A stretch of DNA of 41,872 nucleotides from UBA6398 sp963660485 (GCA_963660485.1 CAVKYH010000021.1:1-41872), one strand, 5' to 3'. Numbered from the stretch's first letter, positions 7,790-16,581 are shown. Numbers and translations are program-made. The notes: generated from the sequence alone by a model not told the origin.

Positions 7790-8473
7790 TTACAGTTTGC
7801 CGTTGTCGCGATAGCTGTAAAAATCATTGCCTCCCACAATCACGTGGTCTTGCAGCGTGATGTTCATAATCTTTCCCGCATCGGCCAAACGCTTTGTAAG
7901 CAAATCGTCAGCCCTGCTCGGGGAAACGTTGCCCGTGGGGTGATTGTGCACAAGTATCATGGAGGTGGCTTGTGCCGCTATTGCTTCGCGGAGAACAATT
8001 CTTATATCCACGCTTGTCTCAGTAATTCCTCCCTTGCTTACTTGTCGGTCGGCTATAACCTGAAGTCGTGTGTCGAGCAGCAGCACCCAAACTTCTTCGT
8101 TGGCTTTTCCGTAAAGATGAGGTGCGAAATAATCGCGCACTTTCTCGGGGGAATTCATTGTCTCGCGCTTTTCCACATTTTCGGCCTGCATCAGTTTTCC
8201 TATTTGGCACGCTGCTTTTATCACCACAGCCTTTGCAGTGCCGATTCCCTTGTATTGCAAAAGATTTTCGAGGCTTTTTGAAGAGAGCGTTCTAAGGTTG
8301 TCGTTGCTGTCGCGCAGTATACGCTGCATCAGCGCCACCACATTTTCTTCGGCATTGCCCGAGCCCACGAGAATTGCGAGCAGTTCGGATTTCGACAATG
8401 CCTCGGCGCCGTGTTTAAGTAGCTTTTCGCGCGGTCGGTCTTCCTCGGCGAGCTGCTTTATTCCTATTTTCAT
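7790..8473 (-). CDS. radC: RadC-family JAB/MPN-domain protein
   Basis: A 227-residue full-length RadC. The N-terminal part carries helix-hairpin-helix-like sequence (LLQYKGIGTAKAVVIKAA). The C-terminal JAMM metalloprotease-like domain has the zinc motif HNHPTGNVSPSRADD, with the upstream glutamate in the preceding strand region. RadC was historically called a DNA repair protein, but its biochemical role remains unclear. The gene overlaps the end of the glycosyltransferase by 4 bases (ATGA), so the two are translationally coupled although functionally unrelated as far as can be seen. All zinc ligands appear present. Confidence 0.92.
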   Translation of the reverse strand: MKIGIKQLAEEDRPREKLLKHGAEALSKSELLAILVGSGNAEENVVALMQRILRDSNDNLRTLSSKSLENLLQYKGIGTAKAVVIKAACQIGKLMQAENVEKRETMNSPEKVRDYFAPHLYGKANEEVWVLLLDTRLQVIADRQVSKGGITETSVDIRIVLREAIAAQATSMILVHNHPTGNVSPSRADDLLTKRLADAGKIMNITLQDHVIVGGNDFYSYRDNGKL

Positions 8474-9459
8474 TTATAGAAATTGTCTTTGAAAGCTTCA
8501 AACTCCTCTTCTTTCATCACGTTTCGCCTTATGCTTGCAACGAGAAAGCCTGTGCCGTAGCCTATGAGCTGGATAAACGCGGCGGGAACGGAGAGCAGGG
8601 CTACCTTGGGGCTTTTATAGGTGGCAAGACTGCCGAGAAACACGAGCATGGCGTAGAGCAGAAGCGGCAGAACGCTCCATTTGCAGAAATATCCGCCCAC
8701 TATCAGAATGAAGCAGCCCAGGGTGAAGGCGGCAGGCAACATGTGCACGGCTTTCATTGTTCCCGGGTGGCGGTGCTCAAGGTTTATGCGCGCTATGCCC
8801 GAGTTGTGCACTTGCTTGAAGAACTTGCGGAAATCGGTGCGGCGTTTGTGCCAAACCCATGCCTTGGGAATTAGCACGGCCTTGTATCCGTTTTCCACTA
8901 TGCGGTAGCTGAAATCGATGTCTTCGCCGAAACGCATGCGCGAGAAACCGCCGAGTTTTTCGTAGACCTCGCTGCGTATGCCCATGTTGTAGGAACGGGG
9001 ATAAAACTTGTCCATCTTTTTCTTTCCGCCACGTATTCCGCCCGTTGTGAAAAAGGAAGTCATCGCATAGCTTATGGCCTTTTGCACGGGGGTAAAGTTG
9101 TCGGCGGCACGGTCGGGGCCACCGAACGCATCGCATTGCTCGTTTTCGATACCACTGTCCACTGCCTCGAAATAGTTGGGCGGAAGCACCACATCGCTGT
9201 CCAATATCAGCAGCCATTCGCCCGATGCGTGTTGCGCGCCAAAGTTTCTCGCCATAGCAGGACCGCCGTTCTCCTTTACGAGATAGGATATCTGAAGGCG
9301 GTTCTCGAATTTTGCTACAACTTCCTTGCAGTCAACAGTAGAACCGTCTTCTACAACAATCACCTCCACGTCGGGACGGGGCTGCGAGGCTATGCTTTCA
9401 AGGAGTTCGCCCACCTCGTCGGGGCGGTTGTAAACGGGTATTATAATCGAATACTTCAT
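8470..9459 (-). CDS. Membrane-anchored family 2 glycosyltransferase
   Basis: A 329-residue inverting GT-A glycosyltransferase, probably adding a sugar to a surface polysaccharide or lipid acceptor. The N-terminal domain begins SIIIPVYNRPDEV and continues to VEVIVVEDGS. The DxD-type nucleotide-sugar motif is LILDSDVVLP, and GEDIDFSYRI carries the (E)D acid region. The C-terminal third has about three hydrophobic segments (near 235-255, 260-275 and 285-310) that anchor it in the inner membrane. The ATG at 9459 was preferred to one at 9480, because the -7 element TATATTTG at 9468-9475 overlaps the longer start region. The donor and acceptor cannot be told. Confidence 0.85.
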   Translation of the reverse strand: MKYSIIIPVYNRPDEVGELLESIASQPRPDVEVIVVEDGSTVDCKEVVAKFENRLQISYLVKENGGPAMARNFGAQHASGEWLLILDSDVVLPPNYFEAVDSGIENEQCDAFGGPDRAADNFTPVQKAISYAMTSFFTTGGIRGGKKKMDKFYPRSYNMGIRSEVYEKLGGFSRMRFGEDIDFSYRIVENGYKAVLIPKAWVWHKRRTDFRKFFKQVHNSGIARINLEHRHPGTMKAVHMLPAAFTLGCFILIVGGYFCKWSVLPLLLYAMLVFLGSLATYKSPKVALLSVPAAFIQLIGYGTGFLVASIRRNVMKEEEFEAFKDNFYK

Positions 9460-9467
9460 AACATCTA

Positions 9468-9475
9468 CAAATATA
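9468..9475 (-). promoter_or_regulatory. -7 element very close to the glycosyltransferase start
   Basis: The minus strand reads TATATTTG, matching TAnnTTTG. Its position would place transcription start within a few bases of the ATG at 9459, implying a leaderless or near-leaderless message. A -33 box is not evident. Confidence 0.4.
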
Positions 9476-9610
9476 AGCATTTTGCCCCACGCCTATTATA
9501 TATGCGCAAGTTTTTTGGGCAAAAGCCCGTTTCAAAGCCTCATTTGCAGCATGCCGAAAGGCGTATTTTTACGCCTTTGTAAGTTATTGAAAATCAAGTG
9601 TGATTTTTCG

Positions 9611-9700
9611 TCCAAACGAGGTCAGACCTAATTTAAACTAGGTCAGACATAATTTAAACTAGGTCAGACCTAGTTTTTACGAGATGCCTTGTTGTTTTTT
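9611..9700. repeat. 21-bp mosaic array C (AGGTCAGACCT type)
   Basis: Cores start at 9632 (TTTAAA), 9653 (TTTAAA), 9674 (TTTTTA) and 9695 (TTTTTT), 21 bp apart, with a weak left core at 9611. The words are CGAGGTCAGACCTAA, CTAGGTCAGACATAA, CTAGGTCAGACCTAG and CGAGATGCCTTGTTG. The middle word has the ACAT ending seen in the TCAGACAT arrays, which links the two word types. It lies just beyond the 3' end of rodA. Confidence 0.85.
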
Positions 9701-9710
9701 CGGGACAAAT

Positions 9711-11171
9711 TTACTCCTTGCGCGCAGCGTCGATACGCAGGAAAATAAACAGCAAAATCGTGAATCCCCACAGCGAAGAACCGCCGTAACTGAAAAACGG
9801 AAGCGGAATGCCTATCACGGGAGTTAATCCAATGACCATGCCCACGTTGATAAACACATGAAACAGGAATATACTCAACACGCAATAGCCGAAAATGCGC
9901 CCAAACGCAAAGCTTTGCCTCTCGGCAAGGCTGATGAGCCGCAAAATGAGTGTGAGATACAATATCAGCACCACCGAAGCGCCTATAAACCCTTTTTCCT
10001 CGCCCACAGTGCAGAATATAAAGTCGGTATCCTGCTCGGGCACATATTTCAGTTTTGTCTGGGTGCCGTTGAGGAATCCCTTTCCTACGATACCGCCCGA
10101 ACCAATAGCGATTTTGCTCTGATTTACATTGTATCCCGCGCCGTTCAAGTCTTGTTCCTTTCCGAGCAAAACCTTTATGCGCTGCTGCTGGTGGGGTTCG
10201 AGCACATCGTTGAGCACATAGTCGGTGGAGAAAAAGAATGCCGTGGAAGCCAAAGCAAACATAGCCACATAGAGAAAGCGCAAGCGCTTGAGCATAACGG
10301 CCTGCACACAGAGATAAAGCACAGCCGCAACTATCACGGCAAGCAACGCGTAGCCCACATCAAACGGTATCACGAAACGCGAGAACAACCAGCTAAGCAG
10401 AATAGCCCCACCGCCAAATCCGAATATTCTCCAGAAATGCACACGGCTTGCAGAAGCATTGAAAGTCATTGCCGCAGAAAAAATCCATACCAACAGAAGC
10501 ACCACAAACTCACTCACCGAAGTGTATGTGCCGTCGATGAGAACGTCGGTGAACTTTTGTCCGATTACGAAATACGCCACGGCGGCAAATCCGGCAAACA
10601 GGAAATTCCCGTTCATACCTTCGCGATAGAGCATGAGGAAAAACGCCGTGTAGACGAGAGCCGAACCGGTTTCCCTCTGCATCACGATGAGCATCATAGG
10701 CAGCAACACCAACGCAAGGGTAGCAAGGAAAGTTTTGGTGCGGTGGATATCATAACCATAATGCCCCATGAATTTCGCAAGAGCCAACGCAGTGGCACAC
10801 TTAGCGAACTCAGCCGGCTGAATACTCACACTCCCGAGTTTTATCCACGAATACGAGCCCTTGATGTCGGTTGCCAAAAACGGCGTAATAAGCAACAAAC
10901 CCATGAAAGCAATGTAAACCACGTAGGCAAACGTATCGAAAATCTTGTCGTCGAGCATCAGAATCACGAAAGCCAACACAAGCGAGCAGCCAATCCATAT
11001 CAGCTGTTTGCCGGAGCGTGAATCGAAACTGAAAAAGTCGGTCTGCCCGTATTCGTAGCTTGCACCGCACACACTGAACCAGCCAAGAGTTACCAAGACA
11101 AGAAACAGACCAATTGTAAACCAATCAAGCCGTTTGAAAAATGATGTAGGTCTATCGTTCCCCTGTACCAT
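9711..11171 (-). CDS. rodA: RodA, SEDS-family peptidoglycan glycosyltransferase
   Basis: Integral membrane enzyme that polymerises lipid II during side-wall growth together with PBP2. The 486-residue protein has about ten or more hydrophobic helices and family segments such as GSYSWIKLGSVSIQPAEFAK near residues 110-130 and GIPLPFFSYGGSS near the C-terminus. The conserved QPDxGT-type segment appears as QRETGSALVY. It is over 100 residues longer than E. coli RodA, with the extra length in the middle (about 210-330), where additional helices and a loop are inserted. It overlaps the end of mrdA by 20 bases, so coupling is likely. FtsW is the alternative, but the partner PBP2 and mre genes fix it as RodA. 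Confidence 0.93.
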   Translation of the reverse strand: MVQGNDRPTSFFKRLDWFTIGLFLVLVTLGWFSVCGASYEYGQTDFFSFDSRSGKQLIWIGCSLVLAFVILMLDDKIFDTFAYVVYIAFMGLLLITPFLATDIKGSYSWIKLGSVSIQPAEFAKCATALALAKFMGHYGYDIHRTKTFLATLALVLLPMMLIVMQRETGSALVYTAFFLMLYREGMNGNFLFAGFAAVAYFVIGQKFTDVLIDGTYTSVSEFVVLLLVWIFSAAMTFNASASRVHFWRIFGFGGGAILLSWLFSRFVIPFDVGYALLAVIVAAVLYLCVQAVMLKRLRFLYVAMFALASTAFFFSTDYVLNDVLEPHQQQRIKVLLGKEQDLNGAGYNVNQSKIAIGSGGIVGKGFLNGTQTKLKYVPEQDTDFIFCTVGEEKGFIGASVVLILYLTLILRLISLAERQSFAFGRIFGYCVLSIFLFHVFINVGMVIGLTPVIGIPLPFFSYGGSSLWGFTILLFIFLRIDAARKE

Positions 11172-12996
11172 AAGAAATACGTTTGTGTTGGAATTCTTCG
11201 GCTAAGCTCTCGCCGCGAGGAGAAAGCGTTCCGTTCAAATATTTTTCAATCATCACCGCCCCGATAGGCACACCGAAATGCGCTCCGAAGCCACCGTTTT
11301 CAACATACACGGCTATCGCAATCTTGGGGTCGTTCATCGGAGCAAAACCAATGAATGCCGAATGGTCGTGGCCGCGGTTCTGCGCCGTTCCGGTCTTTCC
11401 GCAAACTTCGATACCCGGAAGGTTTGCACTCGTACACGTACCTCCGAGCACCGCTTTGCGCATACCGGCAACAACATAATCGTAGTAGCGGTGCTCAACC
11501 ATGGTATAGCGGCGCGTGCGATAGATGCTGTCGAGCGAGCAACCCTCAATCTGTCTCACAACATGCGGGGTGATGAAATAGCCTCGGTTGGCAATCGTAG
11601 CCGCAAGGTTGGCAATCTGCAAAGGTGTGGCATTAACCTCGCCCTGGCCTATGGCATCGCTTATAATCGTAACACCGTTCCAACGATGTCGGTAATGTTT
11701 GTCGTAATATTCGGAATTGGGAATCATTCCACGGCGTTCGCCCGGCATGTCTACGCCAAGTTTATAGCCGTAACCCATTGAAACCATATAATCTTTCCAC
11801 CGGGTAAAAGCATCTTCTATATTGTGATACTTGCGGCGGTTGCCCATCATATAATAAAAGCCCCAGGAAAAATAAGCGTTGCATGAAGTGGCAAGGGCAG
11901 GCACAAGCGAAATGGGAGATGCGTGGCCATGGCAAGCCTGATGGAAACGGCCGATCGAAAGTCCGTGATGACACGCAAACGAAGTGCCGGGAGAAATAAT
12001 TCCTTCCTGCATAAACGTAAGGGCTTGCGTGGGTTTGAACGTAGAACCGGGCGGATATTGCCCGCTTATGGCACGGTTGAGCAAAGGCTTGCGCGGATTT
12101 TTCTGGAGCAACTTTTGGTTTTTTCCACGTTGGCGACCAATCATAAGGCGCGGGTCATAGCTCGGCGAAGATACCATGCAAAGAATTTCTCCGCTCTTTG
12201 GCTCGATTGCGACAATGCTTCCAATTTTTCCTTCCATTATTCTCTCGCCAAGCGCCTGCAGGTCTACATCGATGCTAAGCTTTAGGTTTCTTCCCGGTTG
12301 CGGACGCCGGTCGAATTTCCCGTCTTGATATCTGCCCTTGATACGGCCATGAACATCGCGCAACAGTATCTCCATTCCCTTCTCCCCACGAAGAAAATTC
12401 TCATAAGAACTCTCGACACCAATCTTACCGATGTAATCGCCCGGCTGATAGTAATAATCCTCGTCGATATCGTTCTGCGACACCTCGCCTACGTCGCCGA
12501 GCACATGAGCTCCCACCCCGTAAACATAACGTCGGATACTGCGCCGCTCAACTGAGAAACCGCGAAAACGAAACAGTTTCTCTTCTATCTGGGAAAACTC
12601 CTGCGCCGGAATCTGACTAAGGAAAAGTTGCGGAGTGTGCCTTGAATATCCCGGATTCTTCTTGCTGTCTTTGATTTCAAGCATTCTTTTTATGTAGAAA
12701 TCCTTTGTAATTCCGAGCGTACGGCAGAACTCGAGCGTATCAATGCCGTGCTGTTCGTTCATTATCACCATCAAGTTGTAAGCAGGCTCGTTGTAAACAA
12801 GAAGTTTCCCGTTTCTGTCGGTAATAAGTCCGCGCGAAGGATATTGTATCTTCTTCATGAAAGCATTTGAGTCGGCGTTCTTTTTGTAGTCGTCGCTCAT
12901 AATCTGCAGGGCAAAGAGTCTTATTATATAGATAAGCACAACAGCGATAGCCATTGCGCCCACCACGTATTTTCTATTCTCGAGATTGCCGCTCAT
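11152..12996 (-). CDS. mrdA: Penicillin-binding protein 2 (peptidoglycan transpeptidase)
   Basis: Class B PBP that cross-links peptidoglycan in the elongasome with RodA. The protein is 614 residues. It has one N-terminal membrane helix (about 9-30) and a dimerisation/pedestal domain beginning PSRGLITDRNG. The transpeptidase domain carries SxxK as STFK (Ser318, Lys321), SxN as SCN, and KTGT at about 534-537. The ATG at 12996 overlaps the mreD stop by 4 bases (ATGA) and directly precedes the anchor helix. The in-frame extension upstream lies inside mreD and is not used. All catalytic residues are present. Confidence 0.94.
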   Translation of the reverse strand: MSGNLENRKYVVGAMAIAVVLIYIIRLFALQIMSDDYKKNADSNAFMKKIQYPSRGLITDRNGKLLVYNEPAYNLMVIMNEQHGIDTLEFCRTLGITKDFYIKRMLEIKDSKKNPGYSRHTPQLFLSQIPAQEFSQIEEKLFRFRGFSVERRSIRRYVYGVGAHVLGDVGEVSQNDIDEDYYYQPGDYIGKIGVESSYENFLRGEKGMEILLRDVHGRIKGRYQDGKFDRRPQPGRNLKLSIDVDLQALGERIMEGKIGSIVAIEPKSGEILCMVSSPSYDPRLMIGRQRGKNQKLLQKNPRKPLLNRAISGQYPPGSTFKPTQALTFMQEGIISPGTSFACHHGLSIGRFHQACHGHASPISLVPALATSCNAYFSWGFYYMMGNRRKYHNIEDAFTRWKDYMVSMGYGYKLGVDMPGERRGMIPNSEYYDKHYRHRWNGVTIISDAIGQGEVNATPLQIANLAATIANRGYFITPHVVRQIEGCSLDSIYRTRRYTMVEHRYYDYVVAGMRKAVLGGTCTSANLPGIEVCGKTGTAQNRGHDHSAFIGFAPMNDPKIAIAVYVENGGFGAHFGVPIGAVMIEKYLNGTLSPRGESLAEEFQHKRISYGTGER

Positions 12997-13514
12997 TCTG
13001 CCCTTTTCTTTCCGCTTGTTCTCACGCTTTCTATCGCAATAATTATCAAAATCGTAAGCAGAGCGCTGCTGCCGGCATTTACAAGCATTTCCAGCCAATT
13101 GAAAAACGAGAACGTTTCGAGCAGATAGAATATCGTTTCACACAGAACCACTGCCAGCGAAACGTATCGTATATATGCGCTCCACCCCATCTTGACAGAG
13201 GAAGGAACAGGTACGTCGTCGTCTGTTTCAACTGTGGAGTTAATTTTTAGGAGCCAGGGTTGTATCATCGCGGTAGTTGTCAGAGAAATTGCGGCAACGC
13301 CCGGAGTATTGGTAAAGGTGTCTGCAATTACGCCAAAGACGAAGCTCCACAAAAGGATGCCGCTTTTCGAGCAGTCGGCAGGGAACAACAGCACAAAATA
13401 AACTGCCACAAACGGTGTGGCATGCCCGAAGATGTGCACGTGGTCGAACACCAATACCTGCAGAGCGAGTATCAGCAGAAACCAACCTAATCTTTTCAAG
13501 AATGTGCCTAACAT
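12993..13514 (-). CDS. mreD: Rod shape-determining protein MreD
   Basis: A 173-residue membrane protein with about five predicted transmembrane helices and little soluble sequence, as usual for MreD. The early acidic/aromatic segment around FDHVHIFGHATPF and the LLFPADCSKSGILLWSFVFG region resemble Bacteroidota MreD. MreD links MreC, RodA and PBP2 in the elongasome. It lies 9 bases after mreC and overlaps mrdA by 4 bases. Sequence conservation of this family is low, so the assignment rests on topology plus position. Confidence 0.9.
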   Translation of the reverse strand: MLGTFLKRLGWFLLILALQVLVFDHVHIFGHATPFVAVYFVLLFPADCSKSGILLWSFVFGVIADTFTNTPGVAAISLTTTAMIQPWLLKINSTVETDDDVPVPSSVKMGWSAYIRYVSLAVVLCETIFYLLETFSFFNWLEMLVNAGSSALLTILIIIAIESVRTSGKKRAE

Positions 13515-13523
13515 ATTTTGTTT

Positions 13524-14384
13524 TTAGTCTGTGGTTTGTTCCATTTCTACTGCATGCACTTGCAGGGAGTCCACTTCTGGTTTTGCAGGGTTGGCTATCA
13601 CGCAAACGTCGCGCAGATCTGCAAAATCCGTGGCCAGATTTACTTTCACGCGATACGACAGTCCGTCGTTTGAGTTGCCTATTGCGATAATTTTTCCCAC
13701 AAACAATCCCGGCGGGAATATAGATGAGTGTCCGCTTGTCTCTACATAATCGCCCACCTTGAATTGTGCGTAGCGCGGCACGTCGTTAAGATAGGCTATC
13801 AACGGACTTCCGCCTTCCCAACCTAAGTAACCGAAAAATTTATGTCCGCGTATACGGCAACTGATACTCGACTTGCGGTTGATCACAGGCATTACCAGGC
13901 TGTAGTTGCGGCTTGTGAGAGAAACTATTCCCACTATTCCGCCGCCGCTCACCACTCCCATGTCGGGGTGAACGCCTGCATTTTCGCCTTTGTCTATTAC
14001 GATAAAGTTGTTTGCCTTTGTAACGCTGTTTGAAGTTACTTGCGCGGGAATCAGTTTGAATCCTGCCAAAGCTTTCTTTTGTTTCTCGTTAATATCAATG
14101 GAGTCGTGCCCTTGGGCATAAAGTATCTCGCGCAATTGGTCCACTTGTTTTTGCAGCATCACGTTTCTTGCCGTAAGGTCTCGGTTCACCTTTCCGAGGT
14201 TGACGTATGCCATAATTTCGGAATAGGTTTTGTCGACAGTGGCAGTAAACTCATTTGCCGAGGTAAACCATACGCTCGCCTGATAGTCGTTGAAGTGGAA
14301 AAGCATAACCAGTCCCATACTTTCGAGAAGCAGGAAAACTACCCAGTGGAAATGGCTTTTTATGAATTCAATCAGATTGTGCAT
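13524..14384 (-). CDS. mreC: Rod shape-determining protein MreC
   Basis: A 286-residue periplasmic scaffold protein of the elongasome. One N-terminal membrane helix (about 12-32) is followed by a coiled-coil stretch (about 60-100). Two beta-domains complete it, with typical segments PAQVTSNSVTKANNFIVIDKGENAGVHPDMGVVS and VGIVSLTSRNYSLV. MreC dimers activate PBP2. A 166-base gap with an 11-bp hairpin separates it from mreB, while mreD follows after only 9 bases. Confidence 0.93.
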   Translation of the reverse strand: MHNLIEFIKSHFHWVVFLLLESMGLVMLFHFNDYQASVWFTSANEFTATVDKTYSEIMAYVNLGKVNRDLTARNVMLQKQVDQLREILYAQGHDSIDINEKQKKALAGFKLIPAQVTSNSVTKANNFIVIDKGENAGVHPDMGVVSGGGIVGIVSLTSRNYSLVMPVINRKSSISCRIRGHKFFGYLGWEGGSPLIAYLNDVPRYAQFKVGDYVETSGHSSIFPPGLFVGKIIAIGNSNDGLSYRVKVNLATDFADLRDVCVIANPAKPEVDSLQVHAVEMEQTTD

Positions 14385-14466
14385 TCAGCAGATACGGGAA
14401 TTGTGGCAGAGTTTCGCAAGTTTGTTGTGTGGCACTTGCTTTGGTTTCGGTGTCGTCTTATTGCGA

Positions 14467-14513
14467 AAATGGTTAGAAGCGTGCTGCCTTGGCAATCCGC
14501 CATCTAACCATTT
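14467..14513 (-). promoter_or_regulatory. Hairpin in the mreB-mreC intergenic region
   Basis: AAATGGTTAGA (14467-14477) is the exact reverse complement of TCTAACCATTT (14503-14513), giving an 11-bp stem with a 25-nt loop. No T run follows. It may be an RNA processing, stability or partial-termination signal between mreB and the rest of the cluster. The function is inferred. Confidence 0.5.
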
Positions 14514-14550
14514 GCGTATCAGTTTTCGCGTCGTTTCCGGCGCATGCGGT

Positions 14551-15612
14551 TTATCTCATAAGGAACGAATAGTGGTTTACGTTCTTCAACGCCACTCCTG
14601 TACCTTTTGCCACACAGAGCAGAGGGTCTTTTGCCACATGGAACGGGATATTTATTTTGTTTGACAAGCGTTTGTCGAGTCCGCGAAGCAGGGCTCCGCC
14701 GCCTGTGAGGTATATTCCGTTGTGCACGATGTCGGCATAAAGTTCGGGAGGAGTGTTTCCGAGGGCATTGAGCACGGCAGTTTCTATTCTTGCTATGCTG
14801 CCTTCAAGACAGTGGGCTATTTCCTGATAACATACCGGCACTTCCATCGGCAGAGACGTGATTCGGTTTGGTCCGTGCACCACATAATCCTGCGGAGCTT
14901 GGTCGCCGAGGTCGGTGAGTGCGCTTCCCACGTGTATTTTGATGCGTTCCGCCATTCTTTCGCTCACTCTGATATTGTGTTGCCGCGCCATGTATTCCTG
15001 GATATCGCCGTTGAAATCGTCGCCGGCAATCTTTATGGAATTGTTCGACACTATTCCGCCGAGCGAAATCACTGCAATTTCCGTAGTACCGCCGCCTATA
15101 TCCACAATCATGTTTCCTTCGGGAGCTTCAACGTCCAAGCAGTCTTTCGGGTCCATTCCCGCTTCACGCTGTTCCTCTCCAATACCTATTGCAGCCGCCA
15201 TTGGTTCAAACACAAGGTATACATCTCGTCCGCCGGCGTGTTCTGCGCTGTCGCGCACGGCACGCAGTTCCACTTCGGTAGAACCTGAGGGAACGCCTAT
15301 CACCATACGCAGCGAAGGGGAGAAGAGATGGTTTCCCTTTTGTGCGTTTTTGATCAGCCCGCGCATCATCTGTTCGCAGGCATAGAAGTCGGCAATCACA
15401 CCATCTCGCAAGGGGCGGATAACGCGGAAGTTGTCGTTGGTTTTTTCATACATCAACTTTGCAGCCTCGCCCACTTTCACCATTTTGTTGCTGTTTCTGT
15501 CGAGAGCAACAATCGACGGCTCGTTCACTACAATCTCGTCATTGCTGATGATGATTGTATTGGCTGTTCCGAGGTCCATCGCCAATTCCTGGGTGAATGA
15601 AAAGAATCCCAT
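14551..15612 (-). CDS. mreB: Rod shape-determining protein MreB (bacterial actin)
   Basis: ATP-binding actin homologue that forms membrane-bound filaments and guides side-wall synthesis. At 353 residues it is of normal length. Phosphate-binding and actin motifs are visible: DLGTANTII near residues 14-22, IVDIGGGTTEIAVIS near 168-182, and NGIYLTGGGALLRGLD near the C-terminus. The N-terminal MGFFSFTQEL resembles the amphipathic membrane anchor. It lies 45 bases after the IMP cyclohydrolase gene on the same strand and upstream of mreC. Conservation is very strong. Confidence 0.97.
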   Translation of the reverse strand: MGFFSFTQELAMDLGTANTIIISNDEIVVNEPSIVALDRNSNKMVKVGEAAKLMYEKTNDNFRVIRPLRDGVIADFYACEQMMRGLIKNAQKGNHLFSPSLRMVIGVPSGSTEVELRAVRDSAEHAGGRDVYLVFEPMAAAIGIGEEQREAGMDPKDCLDVEAPEGNMIVDIGGGTTEIAVISLGGIVSNNSIKIAGDDFNGDIQEYMARQHNIRVSERMAERIKIHVGSALTDLGDQAPQDYVVHGPNRITSLPMEVPVCYQEIAHCLEGSIARIETAVLNALGNTPPELYADIVHNGIYLTGGGALLRGLDKRLSNKINIPFHVAKDPLLCVAKGTGVALKNVNHYSFLMR

Positions 15613-15657
15613 TTATACTTTTCTGTTTAATCTATTGTTGAGTATAGGCAGGAAGGC

Positions 15658-16257
15658 TTACTTGCTCGTTGCGAAATACGAGTGGATTGCGGTGTCGTAG
15701 TGGGAGCTGGTTGCGAATGCGCGCTCTGCAAAATGGCGGCGGTCCTCAATGTCGGAGTTTGCGCCCTTTGCGTTGAGCACTTCGAGCAGGTCGGCATATT
15801 CTGCCTTTGAAGGCACGATAACCACGTCCTTGAAATTTTTTGCTCCAGCGCGTATAAGCGAAATGCCGCCTATATCAATTTTCTCTATAATGTCTGCCTC
15901 GGAAGCTCCGCTCTTCACGGTTTCTTCAAAGGGGTAAAGGTCTACAATCACGAGGTCGATTGCAGGTATTTCATACTGCGCCATTTCCTTTATATCGCCT
16001 TCGTTTTCGCGGCGTCCGAGTATTCCTCCGAATATTTTGGGGTGCAGGGTCTTCACTCTGCCGCCGAGGATAGAGGGATAGGTAGTGATTTCCTCCACCT
16101 TGGTACAGGGATAGCCCAATTCCTCGATGAATTTTTGCGTGCCGCCCGTAGAGAGCAGTTTCACTCCCTCTTCGTGCAATTTTTTAAGGATTTCTTCAAG
16201 TCCGTCCTTGTGAAAAACGGACACCAGCGCTGTCTTTATTGCTTTTCTTTCTGCCAT
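15658..16257 (-). CDS. purH: Stand-alone IMP cyclohydrolase domain of PurH (no transformylase)
   Basis: Catalyses the last ring closure of purine synthesis, FAICAR to IMP. The 199-residue product matches only the N-terminal MGS-like cyclohydrolase domain of PurH: TALVSVFHKDGLEE, LLSTGGTQKFIEELG, GGRVKTLHPKIFGGIL, VDLYPFEETV and IDIGGISLIRAGAKN. It stops cleanly after SSHYDTAIHSYFATSK, at the domain boundary. The AICAR transformylase half (about 300 more residues in the bifunctional enzyme) is absent, and only 45 bases separate the stop from mreB. No decayed transformylase sequence is visible there. The other activity must be encoded elsewhere or be missing. The ATG at 16257 was preferred over an upstream TTG. 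Confidence 0.88.
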   Translation of the reverse strand: MAERKAIKTALVSVFHKDGLEEILKKLHEEGVKLLSTGGTQKFIEELGYPCTKVEEITTYPSILGGRVKTLHPKIFGGILGRRENEGDIKEMAQYEIPAIDLVIVDLYPFEETVKSGASEADIIEKIDIGGISLIRAGAKNFKDVVIVPSKAEYADLLEVLNAKGANSDIEDRRHFAERAFATSSHYDTAIHSYFATSK

Positions 16258-16318
16258 GGATCTGATAGTTTCGGTCTCAGCGACCAATAAGTTCTGTTAA
16301 ATACGTATATAGTTGCTT

Positions 16319-16327
16319 GCAAAGGTA
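16319..16327 (-). promoter_or_regulatory. -7 element upstream of the IMP cyclohydrolase/mre cluster
   Basis: The minus strand reads TACCTTTGC, an exact TAnnTTTGC match, about 60 bases before the ATG. No -33 box is clear. Confidence 0.5.
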
Positions 16328-16491
16328 ACAAAATTCGCATACATATTTTACATACGGGGATATAAAATCATGAAAAACATTCAAATAGTTAGCCGCACCC
16401 CACTTCCCTCCTCCGCCAAAGCCCGGCATTGCCAATTCGGGGTAAAGTTTTCAGCCTGCACGCCGATGTTTTTCTTCTCTCCGCACCCATG

Positions 16492-16581
16492 TTTTTCACA
16501 GACGGCATCTCGTAAAAATTCCGGGCCACCAAATTTAAATTAGATGCGTCGGAATTTAAATTAGGTCTGACCTCGTAAAAG
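16492..16581. repeat. 21-bp mosaic array D
   Basis: Cores start at 16492 (TTTTTC), 16513 (TAAAAA), 16534 (TTTAAA), 16555 (TTTAAA) and 16576 (TAAAAG). The words include an edge word containing GGCATCTCG, then TTCCGGGCCACCAAA, TTAGATGCGTCGGAA and TTAGGTCTGACCTCG. It lies in the 747-bp gene-free divergent region between the IMP cyclohydrolase and iorA genes. Confidence 0.85.

Noticed and set aside
9557..9578. Hairpin AAAGGCGTA/TACGCCTTT as the rodA terminator
   Set aside because: The stem is perfect, but no T run follows on either strand and it lies beyond array C, so the role is too uncertain to list as a terminator.
15613..15657. A nonsense mutation in full-length purH
   Set aside because: Only 45 bases separate the stop from mreB and none encode transformylase-like sequence, so the domain is absent and not merely interrupted.
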